A stretch of DNA of 64,000 nt from NCBI GenBank assembly GCA_022796195.1, contig JAAWIE010000002.1:47330-111329 (forward strand), in the 5' to 3' direction. The position numbers were made by a program, and so were the translations under genes. Under the pieces are notes generated by a model. It was not told the origin of the DNA. It ran no database searches and saw nothing but the letters and a program-made list of their open reading frames with translations. Positions 29,231 through 40,408 of the stretch are shown here, piece after piece (position 1 is the first letter of the stretch; each line of letters starts with the position of its first letter). The DNA is from Lawsonibacter sp. Its GTDB lineage: Bacteria; Bacillota; Clostridia; Oscillospirales; Oscillospiraceae.

Positions 29231-29257
29231 TTAGCACTCTCATATAGAGAGTGCTAA
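29231..29257. promoter_or_regulatory. CIRCE element (HrcA operator)
   Basis: Exact consensus TTAGCACTC-N9-GAGTGCTAA upstream of clpB. Confidence 0.97.
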
Positions 29258-29342
29258 AATTTACGGTTTGTTCATGAAATCTCCTCTGTACCGGCCTATA
29301 CTACAACCATACCGCAGGTCGTTCCATGAAAGGAGTGTTATC

Positions 29343-31937
29343 ATGAACATGAACCAATTTACCCAAAAATCCCTGGCCGCCATCCAGGGGGCTCAGGACA
29401 TCGCCCTGGAATACGGCAACCAGCAGATTGAACAGCCCCATCTGCTTCTGGCTTTGGTGGAGGACAAAGAGGGCTTCATTCCTCAACTGCTGACCGCAAT
29501 GGGCATGACCGTCCCCAGCTTTGAGGCGGCAGTGAAGGCCGAGGCAGATAAGCTGCCTAAAGTATCCGGTTCCGGCCGGGAGAGCGGCAAGGTGTACGTC
29601 TCCCAGGAGGTAGACCGGGCCCTCCAGGGGGCCGAGCGCGAGGCTCGCGCCATGAAGGATGAGTATATTTCGGTAGAGCATATCCTTCTTGGCCTTCTGG
29701 CCCACCCCAGCTCCGCCCTAAAGGAGCTGTTTCGCACCTACCGCCTGGACAAAGAAACCGTCATGCAGGCCCTGGCCCAGGTGCGTGGGAGCCAGCGGGT
29801 GACCTCCGACAACCCGGAGGAAACCTACAACGCCCTGAAAAAGTACGGCTCTGATTTGGTGGAGCGCGCCCGGCACAATAAGCTGGACCCGGTCATCGGC
29901 CGCGATGACGAGATCCGCAACGTCATCCGTATTCTCTCCCGAAAGACCAAAAACAACCCCGTTCTCATCGGAGAACCGGGCGTGGGCAAAACCGCCATCG
30001 CCGAAGGTCTGGCCCAGCGGATTGTGAAGGGGGACGTCCCTGTCTCCCTGCGGGATAAGACCATTTTCGCGCTGGATATGGGGGCCCTTATCGCCGGGGC
30101 CAAGTACCGGGGGGAGTTTGAGGAGCGGCTGAAAGCGGTCCTCAATGAGGTGAAGAAGTCGGAAGGGCGGATTATCCTCTTCATCGACGAACTGCACACC
30201 ATCGTGGGGGCAGGCAAGACCGAGGGCTCCATGGATGCGGGCAACCTCCTCAAACCCCTGCTGGCCCGGGGCGAGCTGCACTGCATCGGGGCCACCACCC
30301 TGGACGAGTACCGGCAGTATATCGAAAAAGATGCGGCGCTGGAACGGCGCTTCCAGCCGGTGATGGTCAGCGAGCCTACCGTAGAGGACGCTATTGCTAT
30401 CCTCCGGGGTCTGAAAGAGCGGTATGAGGTCTACCACGGCGTCAAAATCACCGACGGAGCTATCATCGCCGCCGCAACCCTCAGCAGCCGCTACATTTCT
30501 GACCGCTTCCTCCCCGACAAGGCCATCGACCTGGTGGACGAAGCCTGCGCCATGATCCGCACCGAGATGGACTCCATGCCCACCGAACTGGATGTGATTC
30601 AACGCAGGATCATTCAGCATGAAATTGAAGAGGCGGCCCTGAAAAAGGAGACTGACAAGCTGTCTCAGGAGCATTTGGCGGAAATTCAAAAGGAATTGTC
30701 CGACCTGCGGGATGAGTTCAATGCCAAAAAAGCTCAGTGGGACAACGAAAAGGGGGCCATCAACAAGGTACAGAAGCTGCGGGAAGACTTGGAAGCGGCC
30801 AGCGCCGCACTGGAAAAGGCCCAGCGGGAATATGACCTGGAAAAGGCCGCCGAACTGCAATATGGCCGCATCCCCGACCTGCGCAAGGCCCTGGAGGCCG
30901 AGGAACAGACTGCCAACGAAAACCGGACCCGGTCCCTGCTCCGAGACAAGGTGACAGAGGAGGAAATTGCCCGCATCATCCAGCGTTGGACCGGCATCCC
31001 GGTCTCCCGGCTGATGGAGGGAGAACGGGAGAAACTGCTTCATCTGGAGGACCTCCTTCACAAGCGGGTGGTGGGTCAGGACGAGGCCGTCCGGCTGGTC
31101 AGCGAGGCCATCCTGCGCAGCCGCGCCGGTATCGCCGACCCAGACAAACCCATCGGTTCCTTCCTGTTTTTGGGCCCCACTGGCGTGGGCAAAACAGAGC
31201 TTGCCAAAACCCTGGCCGAGGCCCTGTTCGACAGCGAAAAGAATTTGATCCGTATCGACATGAGTGAGTATATGGAAAAATTCTCCGTCTCCCGCCTCAT
31301 TGGCGCCCCACCGGGGTACGTGGGCTACGAGGAAGGCGGTCAGCTCACCGAGGCGGTGCGGCGCAAGCCCTACTCAGTTGTCCTCTTCGATGAGGTGGAA
31401 AAGGCCCACCCGGATGTATTTAACGTATTACTTCAGGTATTAGACGACGGTCGGATTACCGATAGTCAAGGCCGGACGGTGGACTTCAAAAATACCATCC
31501 TCATTTTGACCTCTAACCTGGGCAGCCAGGCCCTCCTGGACGGCATTACACCGGATGGTGAAATCAGCCAGACCGCCCGGGAACAGGTAAATGAATTGCT
31601 CAAACATTCCTTCCGTCCGGAGTTTCTCAACCGTCTGGACGAAATCGTCTTTTACAAGCCGCTGACCAAGGAGAATGTCACCCACATCATTGACTTGCTG
31701 CTGTCCAGCTTGAACGCGCGGCTGGCCGGTCAACAGCTGACCGTCTCCCTGACGCCCGCCGCTAAAGCGGAGATCATTGAAGCCGCTTACGACCCCATCT
31801 ACGGAGCGCGGCCCCTGCGCCGTTATCTTCAGCATACCGTAGAAACCCTGATTGGCCGGAGAATTATCGCCGGTCAGGCAGAGCCCGGCCAGTCTCTCAC
31901 CGTGGACGCTCAAAACGGTACGTTGACCATTCTGTAA
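29343..31937 (+). CDS. clpB: ATP-dependent chaperone ClpB
   Basis: Two AAA modules ([32 protein letters not shown]), middle coiled coil. Confidence 0.97.
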   Translation: MNMNQFTQKSLAAIQGAQDIALEYGNQQIEQPHLLLALVEDKEGFIPQLLTAMGMTVPSFEAAVKAEADKLPKVSGSGRESGKVYVSQEVDRALQGAEREARAMKDEYISVEHILLGLLAHPSSALKELFRTYRLDKETVMQALAQVRGSQRVTSDNPEETYNALKKYGSDLVERARHNKLDPVIGRDDEIRNVIRILSRKTKNNPVLIGEPGVGKTAIAEGLAQRIVKGDVPVSLRDKTIFALDMGALIAGAKYRGEFEERLKAVLNEVKKSEGRIILFIDELHTIVGAGKTEGSMDAGNLLKPLLARGELHCIGATTLDEYRQYIEKDAALERRFQPVMVSEPTVEDAIAILRGLKERYEVYHGVKITDGAIIAAATLSSRYISDRFLPDKAIDLVDEACAMIRTEMDSMPTELDVIQRRIIQHEIEEAALKKETDKLSQEHLAEIQKELSDLRDEFNAKKAQWDNEKGAINKVQKLREDLEAASAALEKAQREYDLEKAAELQYGRIPDLRKALEAEEQTANENRTRSLLRDKVTEEEIARIIQRWTGIPVSRLMEGEREKLLHLEDLLHKRVVGQDEAVRLVSEAILRSRAGIADPDKPIGSFLFLGPTGVGKTELAKTLAEALFDSEKNLIRIDMSEYMEKFSVSRLIGAPPGYVGYEEGGQLTEAVRRKPYSVVLFDEVEKAHPDVFNVLLQVLDDGRITDSQGRTVDFKNTILILTSNLGSQALLDGITPDGEISQTAREQVNELLKHSFRPEFLNRLDEIVFYKPLTKENVTHIIDLLLSSLNARLAGQQLTVSLTPAAKAEIIEAAYDPIYGARPLRRYLQHTVETLIGRRIIAGQAEPGQSLTVDAQNGTLTIL

Positions 31938-31941
31938 TCTG

Positions 31942-31980
31942 CAAAGCACCTTCGACGTTCATGCCGGAGGTGCTTTTAGT
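31942..31980 (+). terminator. Terminator of clpB
   Basis: AAAGCACCTTCG...CCGGAGGTGCTTTT stem. Confidence 0.6.
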
Positions 31981-32142
31981 CCGTCAAAAGATCACCAGCA
32001 GAACAGAGGCCACAAAAAGCCGCCTTTTAAAAAGGAGGTATCCCAATACCTAAGGAATCTTGCCCAGAAAGGGACAGGAATTTTTTGACAAACTGAGGAC
32101 CGCTCCCGGTTAGGAGCGGTCCTTACCCAATTCCTACTCTTC

Positions 32143-33585
32143 TTAGTAAGCCACACCCCACAGGATGGAGTGTTTGGCCGGTTTGCCGCAGCAGACGCAC
32201 ACGTCGGAGATATGCTCCTGTTCCAGAGGCATACACCGAGAGGTGACCCCCGCCTTCTCTTTCATAGTCAGCTCGCAATCCAGCCCGCCGCACCACATGG
32301 TCTTGGCGAAGCCGCCCTCGGTCTCCATGAACTCCTTGACCTCATCCAGGGTGAGGCACACCCGGGTATGGTCCTCCAGATTCTTTTTGGCCCGCTGGTA
32401 CAGCCCCTTGTGGACTGCGTCCAACAGCCATTTCACGTCCTCTTCCAGCTCGCTGAGGGGGACGAAAATCTTTTCTCCGGAATCCCGGCGGCAGATACAG
32501 CACTGATTTTTCTCAATGTCCTTGGGGCCAATCTCCACCCGCAGGGGCACACCCTTCATCTCGTACTCTGCGGCCTTCCAGCCCATGGACTGATCGGAAC
32601 TGTCCATTTTGGCCCGGATCCCTGCCTTTTGCAGGCGAGCCAGCAGTGCGGACGCAGCCTCCAGCACCCCCTCCTTGTGCTGGGCCACAGGAATCACCAT
32701 CGCCTGAATGGGGGCGATACGGGGAGGCAGAACCAGTCCGCTGTTGTCGCCGTGGGTCATGATAATACCGCCGATCATGCGGGTTGACACTCCCCAGCTG
32801 GTCTGGTGGGGGTGGTGGAGCTGGTTGTCGCTGCCGGTGAAGGTAATGTCAAAGGCTTTGGCAAAGCCGTCGCCGAAATAGTGGCTGGTACCAGCCTGGA
32901 GAGCCTTTTTGTCGTGCATCATGCACTCTACCGTGTAGGTCTCCTCAGCGCCGTTAAACTTCTCCTTGTCAGTCTTGCGCCCCCTAACCACCGGCATAGC
33001 CAATACATTTTCCAGAAAACTGGCATACACATTGAGCATCTGCATGGTCTCTTCCCGGGCCTCCTCCGGAGTGGCGTGCATAGTGTGGCCCTCCTGCCAC
33101 AAAAACTCCCGGTGGCGGAGGAAGGGCCGGGAGGTCTTTTCCCACCGCAGGACACTGCACCACTGGTTGTACCGCTTGGGCAGGTCCCGATGGGAATGAA
33201 TCACGTTCTTGTAGTGTTCACAGAACAGGGTCTCAGAAGTGGGGCGGATGCAGTACTTCTCCTCCAGCTTCTCACTGCCTCCCATAGTCACCCAGGCGCA
33301 CTCAGGGGCGAAGCCCTCTACATGGTCCTTCTCCTTCTGAAGCAGGCTCTCAGGGATGAGCATGGGCAGATACACATTCTCGTGGCCCGTCTCCTTGAAT
33401 TTCTGATCCAGCTCATGCTGGATATTTTCCCAGATGGCATAGCCGTAGGGGCGGTAGATAAACATACCCTTGATGGAGGAGTAATCAATCAGCTCCGCCT
33501 TTTTGCACACGTCGGTGTACCACTGGGCGAAATCCGTCTCCATGTCGGTAATCTGTTCAACCTGTTTCTTGTTTTCTTTGGCCAT
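32143..33585 (-). CDS. proS: Prolyl-tRNA synthetase
   Basis: [25 protein letters not shown]; 480 aa archaeal/eukaryote-like form. Confidence 0.95.
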   Translation of the reverse strand: MAKENKKQVEQITDMETDFAQWYTDVCKKAELIDYSSIKGMFIYRPYGYAIWENIQHELDQKFKETGHENVYLPMLIPESLLQKEKDHVEGFAPECAWVTMGGSEKLEEKYCIRPTSETLFCEHYKNVIHSHRDLPKRYNQWCSVLRWEKTSRPFLRHREFLWQEGHTMHATPEEAREETMQMLNVYASFLENVLAMPVVRGRKTDKEKFNGAEETYTVECMMHDKKALQAGTSHYFGDGFAKAFDITFTGSDNQLHHPHQTSWGVSTRMIGGIIMTHGDNSGLVLPPRIAPIQAMVIPVAQHKEGVLEAASALLARLQKAGIRAKMDSSDQSMGWKAAEYEMKGVPLRVEIGPKDIEKNQCCICRRDSGEKIFVPLSELEEDVKWLLDAVHKGLYQRAKKNLEDHTRVCLTLDEVKEFMETEGGFAKTMWCGGLDCELTMKEKAGVTSRCMPLEQEHISDVCVCCGKPAKHSILWGVAY

Positions 33586-33798
33586 AGCGTATTCAGTCCT
33601 TTATGGTAAGATAAAATATTCTTCAAGCCCCTCTATTCTATAAACTTACTGGGAAAAAGTCAAGCAGAAAGAGTGCGCTCGCAATCCGTTACGCGAGCAG
33701 CTTGTCATAGGCCGCCTTTTGGCCGCCCTGAAAGATGATCGCTATCCGCTTTGGCCAATTCCAATGTGTACATAAGCGTCTCCTTTTCATACAAATGA

Positions 33799-34497
33799 TT
33801 ATCCAATGTAGGCGCCGTAATAGTCGATCATGACTTCGTCCACCTTCTGGATGCCGGTGTCCACCATCGTGTAGTAGCCGTCGTCATCGGGTTTGAGCTG
33901 GAGCATGATAATCTGGTCCTCACCGTAGGTGAGCTTGGGCAGAAGCGCCTCCACCTGCTCCAGCATGAGCATCCCATAGACCGCGTCTGCCGCTTCATAG
34001 GCTTCCTCGGTCTCCGCCTCGCTGAAACCGGATTGCTCCATCGCATTGAAGAAGTCTTCATCCGTAATCAGGTGGAGCAGCTCAATGGGGGAGACCGTTA
34101 CCTCCACCACAAAGTCTCCATCCTTCGTCTTACTGCCAGTGCCGACGGTATATTTGGACTTGGAGTAGAGTTTTTCCACCAACTCCTCCGCGCGCTGGGT
34201 CATTTCGTCCGTGGGATACTCCACCTCCAGGAAATTCGTCAGGAGGTATTCCGCCTCCCACTCCAGATTTTCCTGATACATCTCTTTGGCTTCCTCCTCA
34301 GACATATCCTCCACCAGGTCGATATAGTCTTGGGAGTAAGTGCCCAGGTAGGTAGCGTCCAGATGGCCTTGGATGTAAGTTTCGGCATCCTTTTCCGTTA
34401 AGCCCTTGCTCCCGCAGGAGGCCAGCGCCGCCAGCAGACATCCAGCCAGCGCCCCAGCTGCCAGTTTTTTCCAAGTATTTTTCTTCATCTCATTCAA
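33799..34497 (-). CDS. Putative lipoprotein
   Basis: KKLAAGALAGCLLAALASCGSKG lipobox; acidic mature region. Confidence 0.8.
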   Translation of the reverse strand: MNEMKKNTWKKLAAGALAGCLLAALASCGSKGLTEKDAETYIQGHLDATYLGTYSQDYIDLVEDMSEEEAKEMYQENLEWEAEYLLTNFLEVEYPTDEMTQRAEELVEKLYSKSKYTVGTGSKTKDGDFVVEVTVSPIELLHLITDEDFFNAMEQSGFSEAETEEAYEAADAVYGMLMLEQVEALLPKLTYGEDQIIMLQLKPDDDGYYTMVDTGIQKVDEVMIDYYGAYIG

Positions 34498-34642
34498 TCT
34501 CCTTTATTTTTATGTTCCCACCTCAAAGGGAGGTTGTATCAAACTATACACCATCCAACGAAAAAGTCAACCTTGCGCGGACGGATTCCATGTGCTACAC
34601 TAAGAAACATGTGGAAGAAGCTTGGGAAAGGAGAGAACGGAA

Positions 34643-35152
34643 TTGGACAGCGAAGCGCGCCGCAGGGCGCTGTCGAAGCGGCTGGAGCAGGCGGAAGGGC
34701 CGGTAAGCGCCGCCGCGCTGGCCCGGGAACTGTTGGTAAGCCGGCAGATCATTGTGGGCGACGTGGCTCTGCTCCGGGCCAGAGGGCTGGATATCACGGC
34801 CACACCCCGGGGCTACGTTCTGCCTCGGCCCCCCGCCGGGGTGAGCTGTACCATTGCCTGCCGGCACCGAGCGGACCAGATGGCTCAGGAGCTCTGCGCC
34901 ATTGTAGACCAGGGATGCACCGTGCTGGATGTGATTGTGGAACACCCCATCTACGGCCAGCTTACCGGCCTCCTGCGGCTGTCCAGCCGGTATGAGGTGG
35001 ACCAGTTCGTCGCCCGCTGCCGGGAGGAGGCAGCCGCCCCCCTGTCTCAGCTCACCGAGGGGATCCATCTGCACACCGTCCTGTGTCCCGACCAGGGGGC
35101 GGCGGACCGAGTACGGAATGAGCTGGCACGGCTGGAAATCTTGTACCAGTAA
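34643..35152 (+). CDS. NiaR/NadR-type repressor (HTH_11 + 3H domain)
   Basis: SAAALARELLVSRQIIVGDVALLRARGLDI...IACRHRADQM...VEHPIYGQL...IHLHTV; TTG start at 34643 behind GGAGAG favoured. Confidence 0.85.
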   Translation: MDSEARRRALSKRLEQAEGPVSAAALARELLVSRQIIVGDVALLRARGLDITATPRGYVLPRPPAGVSCTIACRHRADQMAQELCAIVDQGCTVLDVIVEHPIYGQLTGLLRLSSRYEVDQFVARCREEAAAPLSQLTEGIHLHTVLCPDQGAADRVRNELARLEILYQ

Positions 35153-35239
35153 ACGGCTCCGCCCAGACGTTTCCAGTTCGAAAAGAGAGACCCATCTAAC
35201 GTTTGCACCGCCCCTGCGGGGCCTGAAAGGGATGATACG

Positions 35240-36466
35240 ATGTTCGGAAAAAAGAAAGGCCCCGGAGAAAAACTGGGAATTTATATTCATATTCCCTTCT
35301 GCCGGAGCAAGTGCGACTACTGTGACTTCTACTCCTTGGCGGGGAGAGAGGCACGTATGGACGACTATCAGCGGGCCTTGCTGGCCCACTTGAAAGAGAC
35401 CGCCTTTGCCGCCAAAGGCATTTGGGTGGATACCATCTACTTTGGCGGCGGCACCCCCAGCTATTACGGGGCAAAACGGCTGAATGAGCTGTTGTCAGCG
35501 GTTAAAAAACACTACATGGTGGAAAAAAACGCGGAAATTACCCTAGAGGCCAACCCGGACAGCGTGGATTTCAAATCCCTCAAATCCCTGCGCAAAGCGG
35601 GCTTCAACCGCATTTCCATCGGGATGCAGTCCGCCTGCCAGGCAGAACTGGAGGCGGTCCACCGGCCCCATACGGTGGAACAGGGGGACGAAGCTGTGGC
35701 CGCCGCCCGGAAGGCGGGGTTTACCAACCTCTCTTTGGATCTGATTTACGGCCTGCCCATTCAGACGGTCCCCAGCTGGTGGGACACCGTGGAACATGCC
35801 CTGTCTCTCCAGCCCGACCACCTCTCCTGCTATGGGCTGAAGCTGGAGGAGGGCACCCCTCTCGCCGCCCGGGTGGCCAAGGGGGAGCGTCTGCCCAGCG
35901 ACGACACCCAGGCCAGCCTCTACCTGTGGACGGTGAACCGGCTGGCTCAGGCAGGTTACGGACAGTATGAGATCTCCAACTTTGCCAAATCGGGCTGTGC
36001 CTCCCGGCACAACCTGCGCTACTGGACGGCCAAACCCTACATCGGTTTCGGACCTGGGGCGCACTCTGATTTCGGCGGACGGCGCTACTCCTGGATTCGG
36101 GACCTGGAAGGATATATCAAAGGTGTGCTGGAGGGTGCGCCCCTGTTGGACAGCGAAGACCTGATCCCCCGGGAGGAGCGGGGCAGTGAATACCTGATGC
36201 TCCGCCTGCGCACCGCCATGGGCATTGAGGAGTGGGAATACCGGGGAACCTATTTTATGGATTTTGCTCCCATTGAAGCCCGTTTGCGGGAGTTTGAAGG
36301 CCAGGGCTGGGCAGAAAAAGGGCCCGGCGGGCGGTGGCGCTTCACCCCCAAAGGGTTTCTGGTATCCAACCAGCTGATTGGCGATTTGCTGGAGCGGCAG
36401 GAGAAAGCCCGGCTGTCCGACTTGCTGCCCCGCGCACAGGCCCGCTACCAGGGAAAAAAGGCGTAG
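35240..36466 (+). CDS. hemW: HemW-like radical SAM protein
   Basis: YIHIPFCRSKCDYCDFYS; IYFGGGTPS. Confidence 0.93.
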   Translation: MFGKKKGPGEKLGIYIHIPFCRSKCDYCDFYSLAGREARMDDYQRALLAHLKETAFAAKGIWVDTIYFGGGTPSYYGAKRLNELLSAVKKHYMVEKNAEITLEANPDSVDFKSLKSLRKAGFNRISIGMQSACQAELEAVHRPHTVEQGDEAVAAARKAGFTNLSLDLIYGLPIQTVPSWWDTVEHALSLQPDHLSCYGLKLEEGTPLAARVAKGERLPSDDTQASLYLWTVNRLAQAGYGQYEISNFAKSGCASRHNLRYWTAKPYIGFGPGAHSDFGGRRYSWIRDLEGYIKGVLEGAPLLDSEDLIPREERGSEYLMLRLRTAMGIEEWEYRGTYFMDFAPIEARLREFEGQGWAEKGPGGRWRFTPKGFLVSNQLIGDLLERQEKARLSDLLPRAQARYQGKKA

Positions 36467-36541
36467 GCCAGCACAGGCCGCCCTCTTCCCTGTCCCTGTG
36501 GACGGAAGATTTATAAATTCCCCGGCTAAATTTTGAGCATC

Positions 36542-36587
36542 AGACAGCGGAAGAGCCATTTTTCTTCCGCTGTCCGTCTTTTTTAAC
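36542..36587 (+). terminator. Rho-independent terminator
   Basis: GACAGCGGAAG...CTTCCGCTGTC followed by CGTCTTTTTT. Confidence 0.8.
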
Positions 36588-36615
36588 AATCTGTTCACAG
36601 CCGCGCAATTTTTAT

Positions 36616-36645
36616 TGCAACTTGGACATAATAGTGCTATAATGT
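36616..36645 (+). promoter_or_regulatory. Sigma-A-type promoter of murA
   Basis: TTGCAA-N17-TATAAT. Confidence 0.65.
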
Positions 36646-36756
36646 ATCCGGTTTGTTATGCCCTGTCAGCCGCAGGGCCTGGATTGATCTTACATATGGC
36701 GGTTACGCCGTATATTTCTATAGATTCCAAGACATGGATAAAGAAGGTGCAGGTAT

Positions 36757-38052
36757 TTGACCAAGTATCTGATTCACGGAGGAAATCCCCTCCACGGAAC
36801 CATCCAAATCAGCGGGGCTAAGAATGCCGCTGTCGCCATTATCCCTGCCGCCCTGCTGGTGGATGGAGTATGCCGCATTGAAAATGTTCCTCAGATCAGC
36901 GATGTGACCATGATTCTCCAGATCCTCCAGGAACTGGGGGCGAGTGTCCGCACTGTCAACCGCACCACCGTAGAGGTTGACTGTTCCAACATCCGCAACC
37001 GCCAGGTTCCCTACGAACTGGCCCGGAAAATTAGAGCCAGCTACTACCTGGTGGGCGCACTGCTCAGCCGCTTCGGCTGGGCGGAAGTCCCCCTGCCCGG
37101 CGGGTGCGACCTGGGCGGGCGGCCCATTGACCAGCACATCAAGGGCTTTGTGTCCATGGGGGCCGAGGTGGATGTGCGCAGCGGTCTCATCTGCGCCAAG
37201 GTGCCCGGCGGGGCCAGGCTGTCCGGCGGACAAGTCTACCTGGATATGGTATCCGTGGGCGCGACCATGAATATCATGCTGGCCGCAACCCTGGCCGAGG
37301 GCATGACCATCATTGAAAACGCCGCCAAAGAACCCCATATTGTCGATTTGGCCAACTTCCTCAACTCCATGGGGGCCGACATCCGGGGCGCGGGCACAGA
37401 CGTCATTAAGATTCATGGCGTGGCCCGTTTGCGTGGGGGCTCTTACTCTATTATTCCCGACCAGATTGAGGCAGGCACCTACATGGCCGCAGTTGCCGCC
37501 GCCGGAGGCGAGGTACTCATCAAAAACGTCATTCCCAAGCATCTGGACTGTATTACAGCCAAACTGGTGGAGATGGGCGTGGATGTAGAGGAACAAGATG
37601 ACGCCGTGCTCCTGCGGCGGGAGGGCCCCATGGGGCGGGTAAATGTGAAAACCATGCCCTACCCTGGCTTCCCCACTGACATGCAGCCTCAGATTGCTGC
37701 GGCGCTGTGCGTGGCGCAGGGCACCAGTGTACTCACTGAGGGCGTTTGGGACAACCGTTACCGCTATGTGGACGAGTTCCGACGCATGGGGGCCCGCATC
37801 CAGGTAGACGGCAAGGTAGCCGTCATCGAAGGGGTACACCACCTGACGGGGGCTCCTGTTCATGCCTGCGACCTGCGGGCCGGCGCCGCCATGATTATCG
37901 CCGGTTTGGCGGCCCAAGGGGTCACCGAAATCGACGGCATCCACCACATCGAGCGGGGCTACGAAACCATAGTGGAAAAGCTTGCCTCTGTAGGCGCCGA
38001 TATCCGGATTGTTACCGTACCGGGCGAGGAGGATCAGTCTCAGGTGGGCTGA
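36757..38052 (+). CDS. murA: UDP-N-acetylglucosamine 1-carboxyvinyltransferase
   Basis: LIHGGNPLHGTIQISGAKNAAVAIIPAALL; GCDLGGRPIDQHIKGF; TTG start. Confidence 0.96.
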   Translation: MTKYLIHGGNPLHGTIQISGAKNAAVAIIPAALLVDGVCRIENVPQISDVTMILQILQELGASVRTVNRTTVEVDCSNIRNRQVPYELARKIRASYYLVGALLSRFGWAEVPLPGGCDLGGRPIDQHIKGFVSMGAEVDVRSGLICAKVPGGARLSGGQVYLDMVSVGATMNIMLAATLAEGMTIIENAAKEPHIVDLANFLNSMGADIRGAGTDVIKIHGVARLRGGSYSIIPDQIEAGTYMAAVAAAGGEVLIKNVIPKHLDCITAKLVEMGVDVEEQDDAVLLRREGPMGRVNVKTMPYPGFPTDMQPQIAAALCVAQGTSVLTEGVWDNRYRYVDEFRRMGARIQVDGKVAVIEGVHHLTGAPVHACDLRAGAAMIIAGLAAQGVTEIDGIHHIERGYETIVEKLASVGADIRIVTVPGEEDQSQVG

Positions 38053-38175
38053 CTCCATATCTGCACAAAAATCCGCACCAGTTCGCAGGGGCGGCTGAAA
38101 TGCCGTCCCTTTTTTCGTTGTCCAGCCGGCGGTGGGGCCCCAACACCGCCGAGTTCCTGATAAGGAGGCTGACCT

Positions 38176-38988
38176 GTGTTCACCTTTACCACCCTGGCCA
38201 GCGGCTCCGGAGGAAACGCCGCCTTGGTCTCCTGTGGAAATACCCACATCCTGCTGGACGCGGGCATCTCTGCGAAACGTATCACCGCCGGACTGCACGC
38301 GCTGGGGGTGGCTCCCCACCAGCTGTCCGCCATTTTGCTCACCCACGAACATAGCGATCATGTGTCCGGCCTGCGGGTCCTCACCAAGAAAGCGGGGGCC
38401 CCGATTTACGCTACCCATCCCACCTGCCAGGAGTGGTACCGAAAAAACCGGTGCGACCAAGTGAACGATCTGTTTCGTCCCCAGAAGGCAGGGGTGGGGG
38501 TCCAGATTGGCGCACTGTGGGCCGTGCCCTTTCCCACCCCTCACGACGCGGCGGGCAGCGTAGGCTGGTCCATTGCCAGTGCGTCGGGCCGTATGGTGCT
38601 TTGCACCGACCTGGGCCATGTAACCGAAGAGGTCCGCCAGGCGGTGGCAGGCTGTGATCTGCTGGTGTGCGAGGCCAACCACGATGCCGGCTGGGTCCGC
38701 TCTGGGCCTTACCCCTACTACTTAAAACAGCGGATTTTAGGCGATTACGGACATCTCTCCAACGAGGCGGGGGCAGAACTGGCCGCTTTTGCCGTGGAAT
38801 ACGGGACAAAACAAGTGATACTGGCCCATCTCTCCCAGCAAAATAACACCCCCGTCCGTGCCTATGAGACGGCGGCCCGCCGTCTGCTGGCTATGGGCTG
38901 CAACCCGGAACGGGACATTTCGCTGGCCGTGGCGCCGCGAGACGAGACAGGCCCCACCTATTGCCTGAAGGAGGCGGCGGTATGCTGA
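38176..38988 (+). CDS. MBL-fold hydrolase (YycJ/WalJ-like)
   Basis: FTTLASGSGGNAALVSCGNTHILLDAGIS; LTHEHSDHVSGL. Confidence 0.93.
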   Translation: MFTFTTLASGSGGNAALVSCGNTHILLDAGISAKRITAGLHALGVAPHQLSAILLTHEHSDHVSGLRVLTKKAGAPIYATHPTCQEWYRKNRCDQVNDLFRPQKAGVGVQIGALWAVPFPTPHDAAGSVGWSIASASGRMVLCTDLGHVTEEVRQAVAGCDLLVCEANHDAGWVRSGPYPYYLKQRILGDYGHLSNEAGAELAAFAVEYGTKQVILAHLSQQNNTPVRAYETAARRLLAMGCNPERDISLAVAPRDETGPTYCLKEAAVC

Positions 38989-39464
38989 GTGTCCATCTCA
39001 TCTGCGTGGGTAAACTGAAAGAAAAATTTTATAAGGATGCCTGCGCAGAATATGTAAAACGCCTTTCCTCCTACTGCAAGCTGACGCTTGCAGAGATTCC
39101 AGAGGTCAAACTGCCCAAAGAGCCCACTCTGGGGGAAGTTGTTCAAGCACTGGCAAAAGAGGGGGAGGCCATCCGGGCCAAAATTCCTCCCAGTTCCCGG
39201 GTGGCGGCTCTTTGCGTAGAGGGACGGATGCGCTCCAGCGAGGAGGTGGCCCAGATGTTCCCCGCCTTGGGACACAGTCCGGACAAGCATATGGTCTTTG
39301 TCATTGGAGGCAGTTACGGACTTCACCCCTCCATCAAGGCGGAGGCCAATCTTCAGCTGTCTATGTCCCCGATGACCTTCCCCCACCACTTGGCCCGGGT
39401 CATGCTTTTGGAACAGATATACCGGGCATTTAAAATCAACGAGGGGTCCTCCTACCATAAATAA
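38982..39464 (+). CDS. rlmH: 23S rRNA (pseudouridine1915-N3)-methyltransferase
   Basis: VHLICVGKLKEKFYKDACAEYVKRL...FVIGGSYGL; overlaps the previous CDS. Confidence 0.95.
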   Translation: MLSVHLICVGKLKEKFYKDACAEYVKRLSSYCKLTLAEIPEVKLPKEPTLGEVVQALAKEGEAIRAKIPPSSRVAALCVEGRMRSSEEVAQMFPALGHSPDKHMVFVIGGSYGLHPSIKAEANLQLSMSPMTFPHHLARVMLLEQIYRAFKINEGSSYHK

Positions 39465-39496
39465 GAACCTGACCGTTTTCTGTCAGGTTCTTTTTG
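39463..39496 (+). terminator. Rho-independent terminator
   Basis: AAGAACCTGAC...GTCAGGTTCTTTTT. Confidence 0.85.
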
Positions 39497-39500
39497 TCGA

Positions 39501-40394
39501 TCACACCGGGAAATCTTCCACACCTGTCAAGTCGAAAGGCGGGGTATACTCCTCCCGGGCGGAGGTGCGCTCCTGGGTAAAACCGGCCAGGCCCAGATTC
39601 TCCAGGTACATTTGGGCGGTGCGCATCTCTCCGGCGTGGAGACGGCGGTCCAGTTCCGGGCAGGCGGACAGATCCCCCCAGGGGGTATACTGGCTCATAA
39701 GGGAAAACAGAACCGTTCCCGGCTCAAATTCCCGAGCGATCCAATCCATCACCGCCTTGGCCTGATTCACCTGTCCAGGAAGAATCAAATGCCGGATCAT
39801 TGTCCCGCTCACCAGCAGGCCGTCCTCCCCAAACCGGCACGGCCCCGTCTGGCGGACCATCTCCCGAATGGCCGCTTGGGCAATTTCCGGATAATCAGGG
39901 GCCGCAGAGTAGCGGCGGGCAGTGTCCTGTTCCAGGTATTTTAGGTCCGGAAGGTAAATATCCACCTTCCCCTCCAGCTTCCGGAGGGTGTCCACCTTGT
40001 CATACCCCCCTGAGTTCCACACCACCGGGACAGGGGGACGCCAGTCCTCCAGCAGAGCGGCAATCCCATGGGCAAAATGGGTGGGGTTGACGAAGTTTAA
40101 GTTGTGCGCCCCCTGACGGATCAGACACTGACAAATCTCTCGGAGCCGGTCCAGGGCGACCGCCCTGCCAAAATCCTGATGGCTGATTTTTTCGTTCTGA
40201 CAGAACACACAGCCCAGGGAGCACCCGGAAAAAAAGATCGTCCCAGAGCCTCTTTTGCCGGAAACCGGCGGCTCCTCCCAGTGGTGGAGGGCAGCTCGGG
40301 CCAGAACGGGGATCTGGGGCATCCGGCAATACCCGCTCCCGCTGGTCTGGGTGCGCTCCGCCCCGCAGTTTCGGGGACACAGACGGCAAACCAT
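39501..40394 (-). CDS. Radical SAM protein (PFL-activase-like)
   Basis: CRLCPRNCGAER; FFSGCSLGCVFCQN. Confidence 0.9.
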   Translation of the reverse strand: MVCRLCPRNCGAERTQTSGSGYCRMPQIPVLARAALHHWEEPPVSGKRGSGTIFFSGCSLGCVFCQNEKISHQDFGRAVALDRLREICQCLIRQGAHNLNFVNPTHFAHGIAALLEDWRPPVPVVWNSGGYDKVDTLRKLEGKVDIYLPDLKYLEQDTARRYSAAPDYPEIAQAAIREMVRQTGPCRFGEDGLLVSGTMIRHLILPGQVNQAKAVMDWIAREFEPGTVLFSLMSQYTPWGDLSACPELDRRLHAGEMRTAQMYLENLGLAGFTQERTSAREEYTPPFDLTGVEDFPV

Positions 40395-40408
40395 AACATC
40401 TCCCCCTT

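Noticed and set aside
29718-31061. 447-aa minus ORF
   Set aside because: Antisense to clpB.
33660-33790. Possible short frameshifted peptide (MYTLELAKADSDHLSGRPKGGL* / IFQGGQKAAYDKLLA*) between proS and the lipoprotein gene
   Set aside because: Too short and no recognisable family; could be chance despite an RBS-like AAGGAG.
33586-33800. T-box or riboswitch upstream of proS
   Set aside because: No T-box sequence or specifier/antiterminator arrangement could be seen.
36718-38682. 654-aa minus ORF
   Set aside because: Antisense to murA and the YycJ-like gene.
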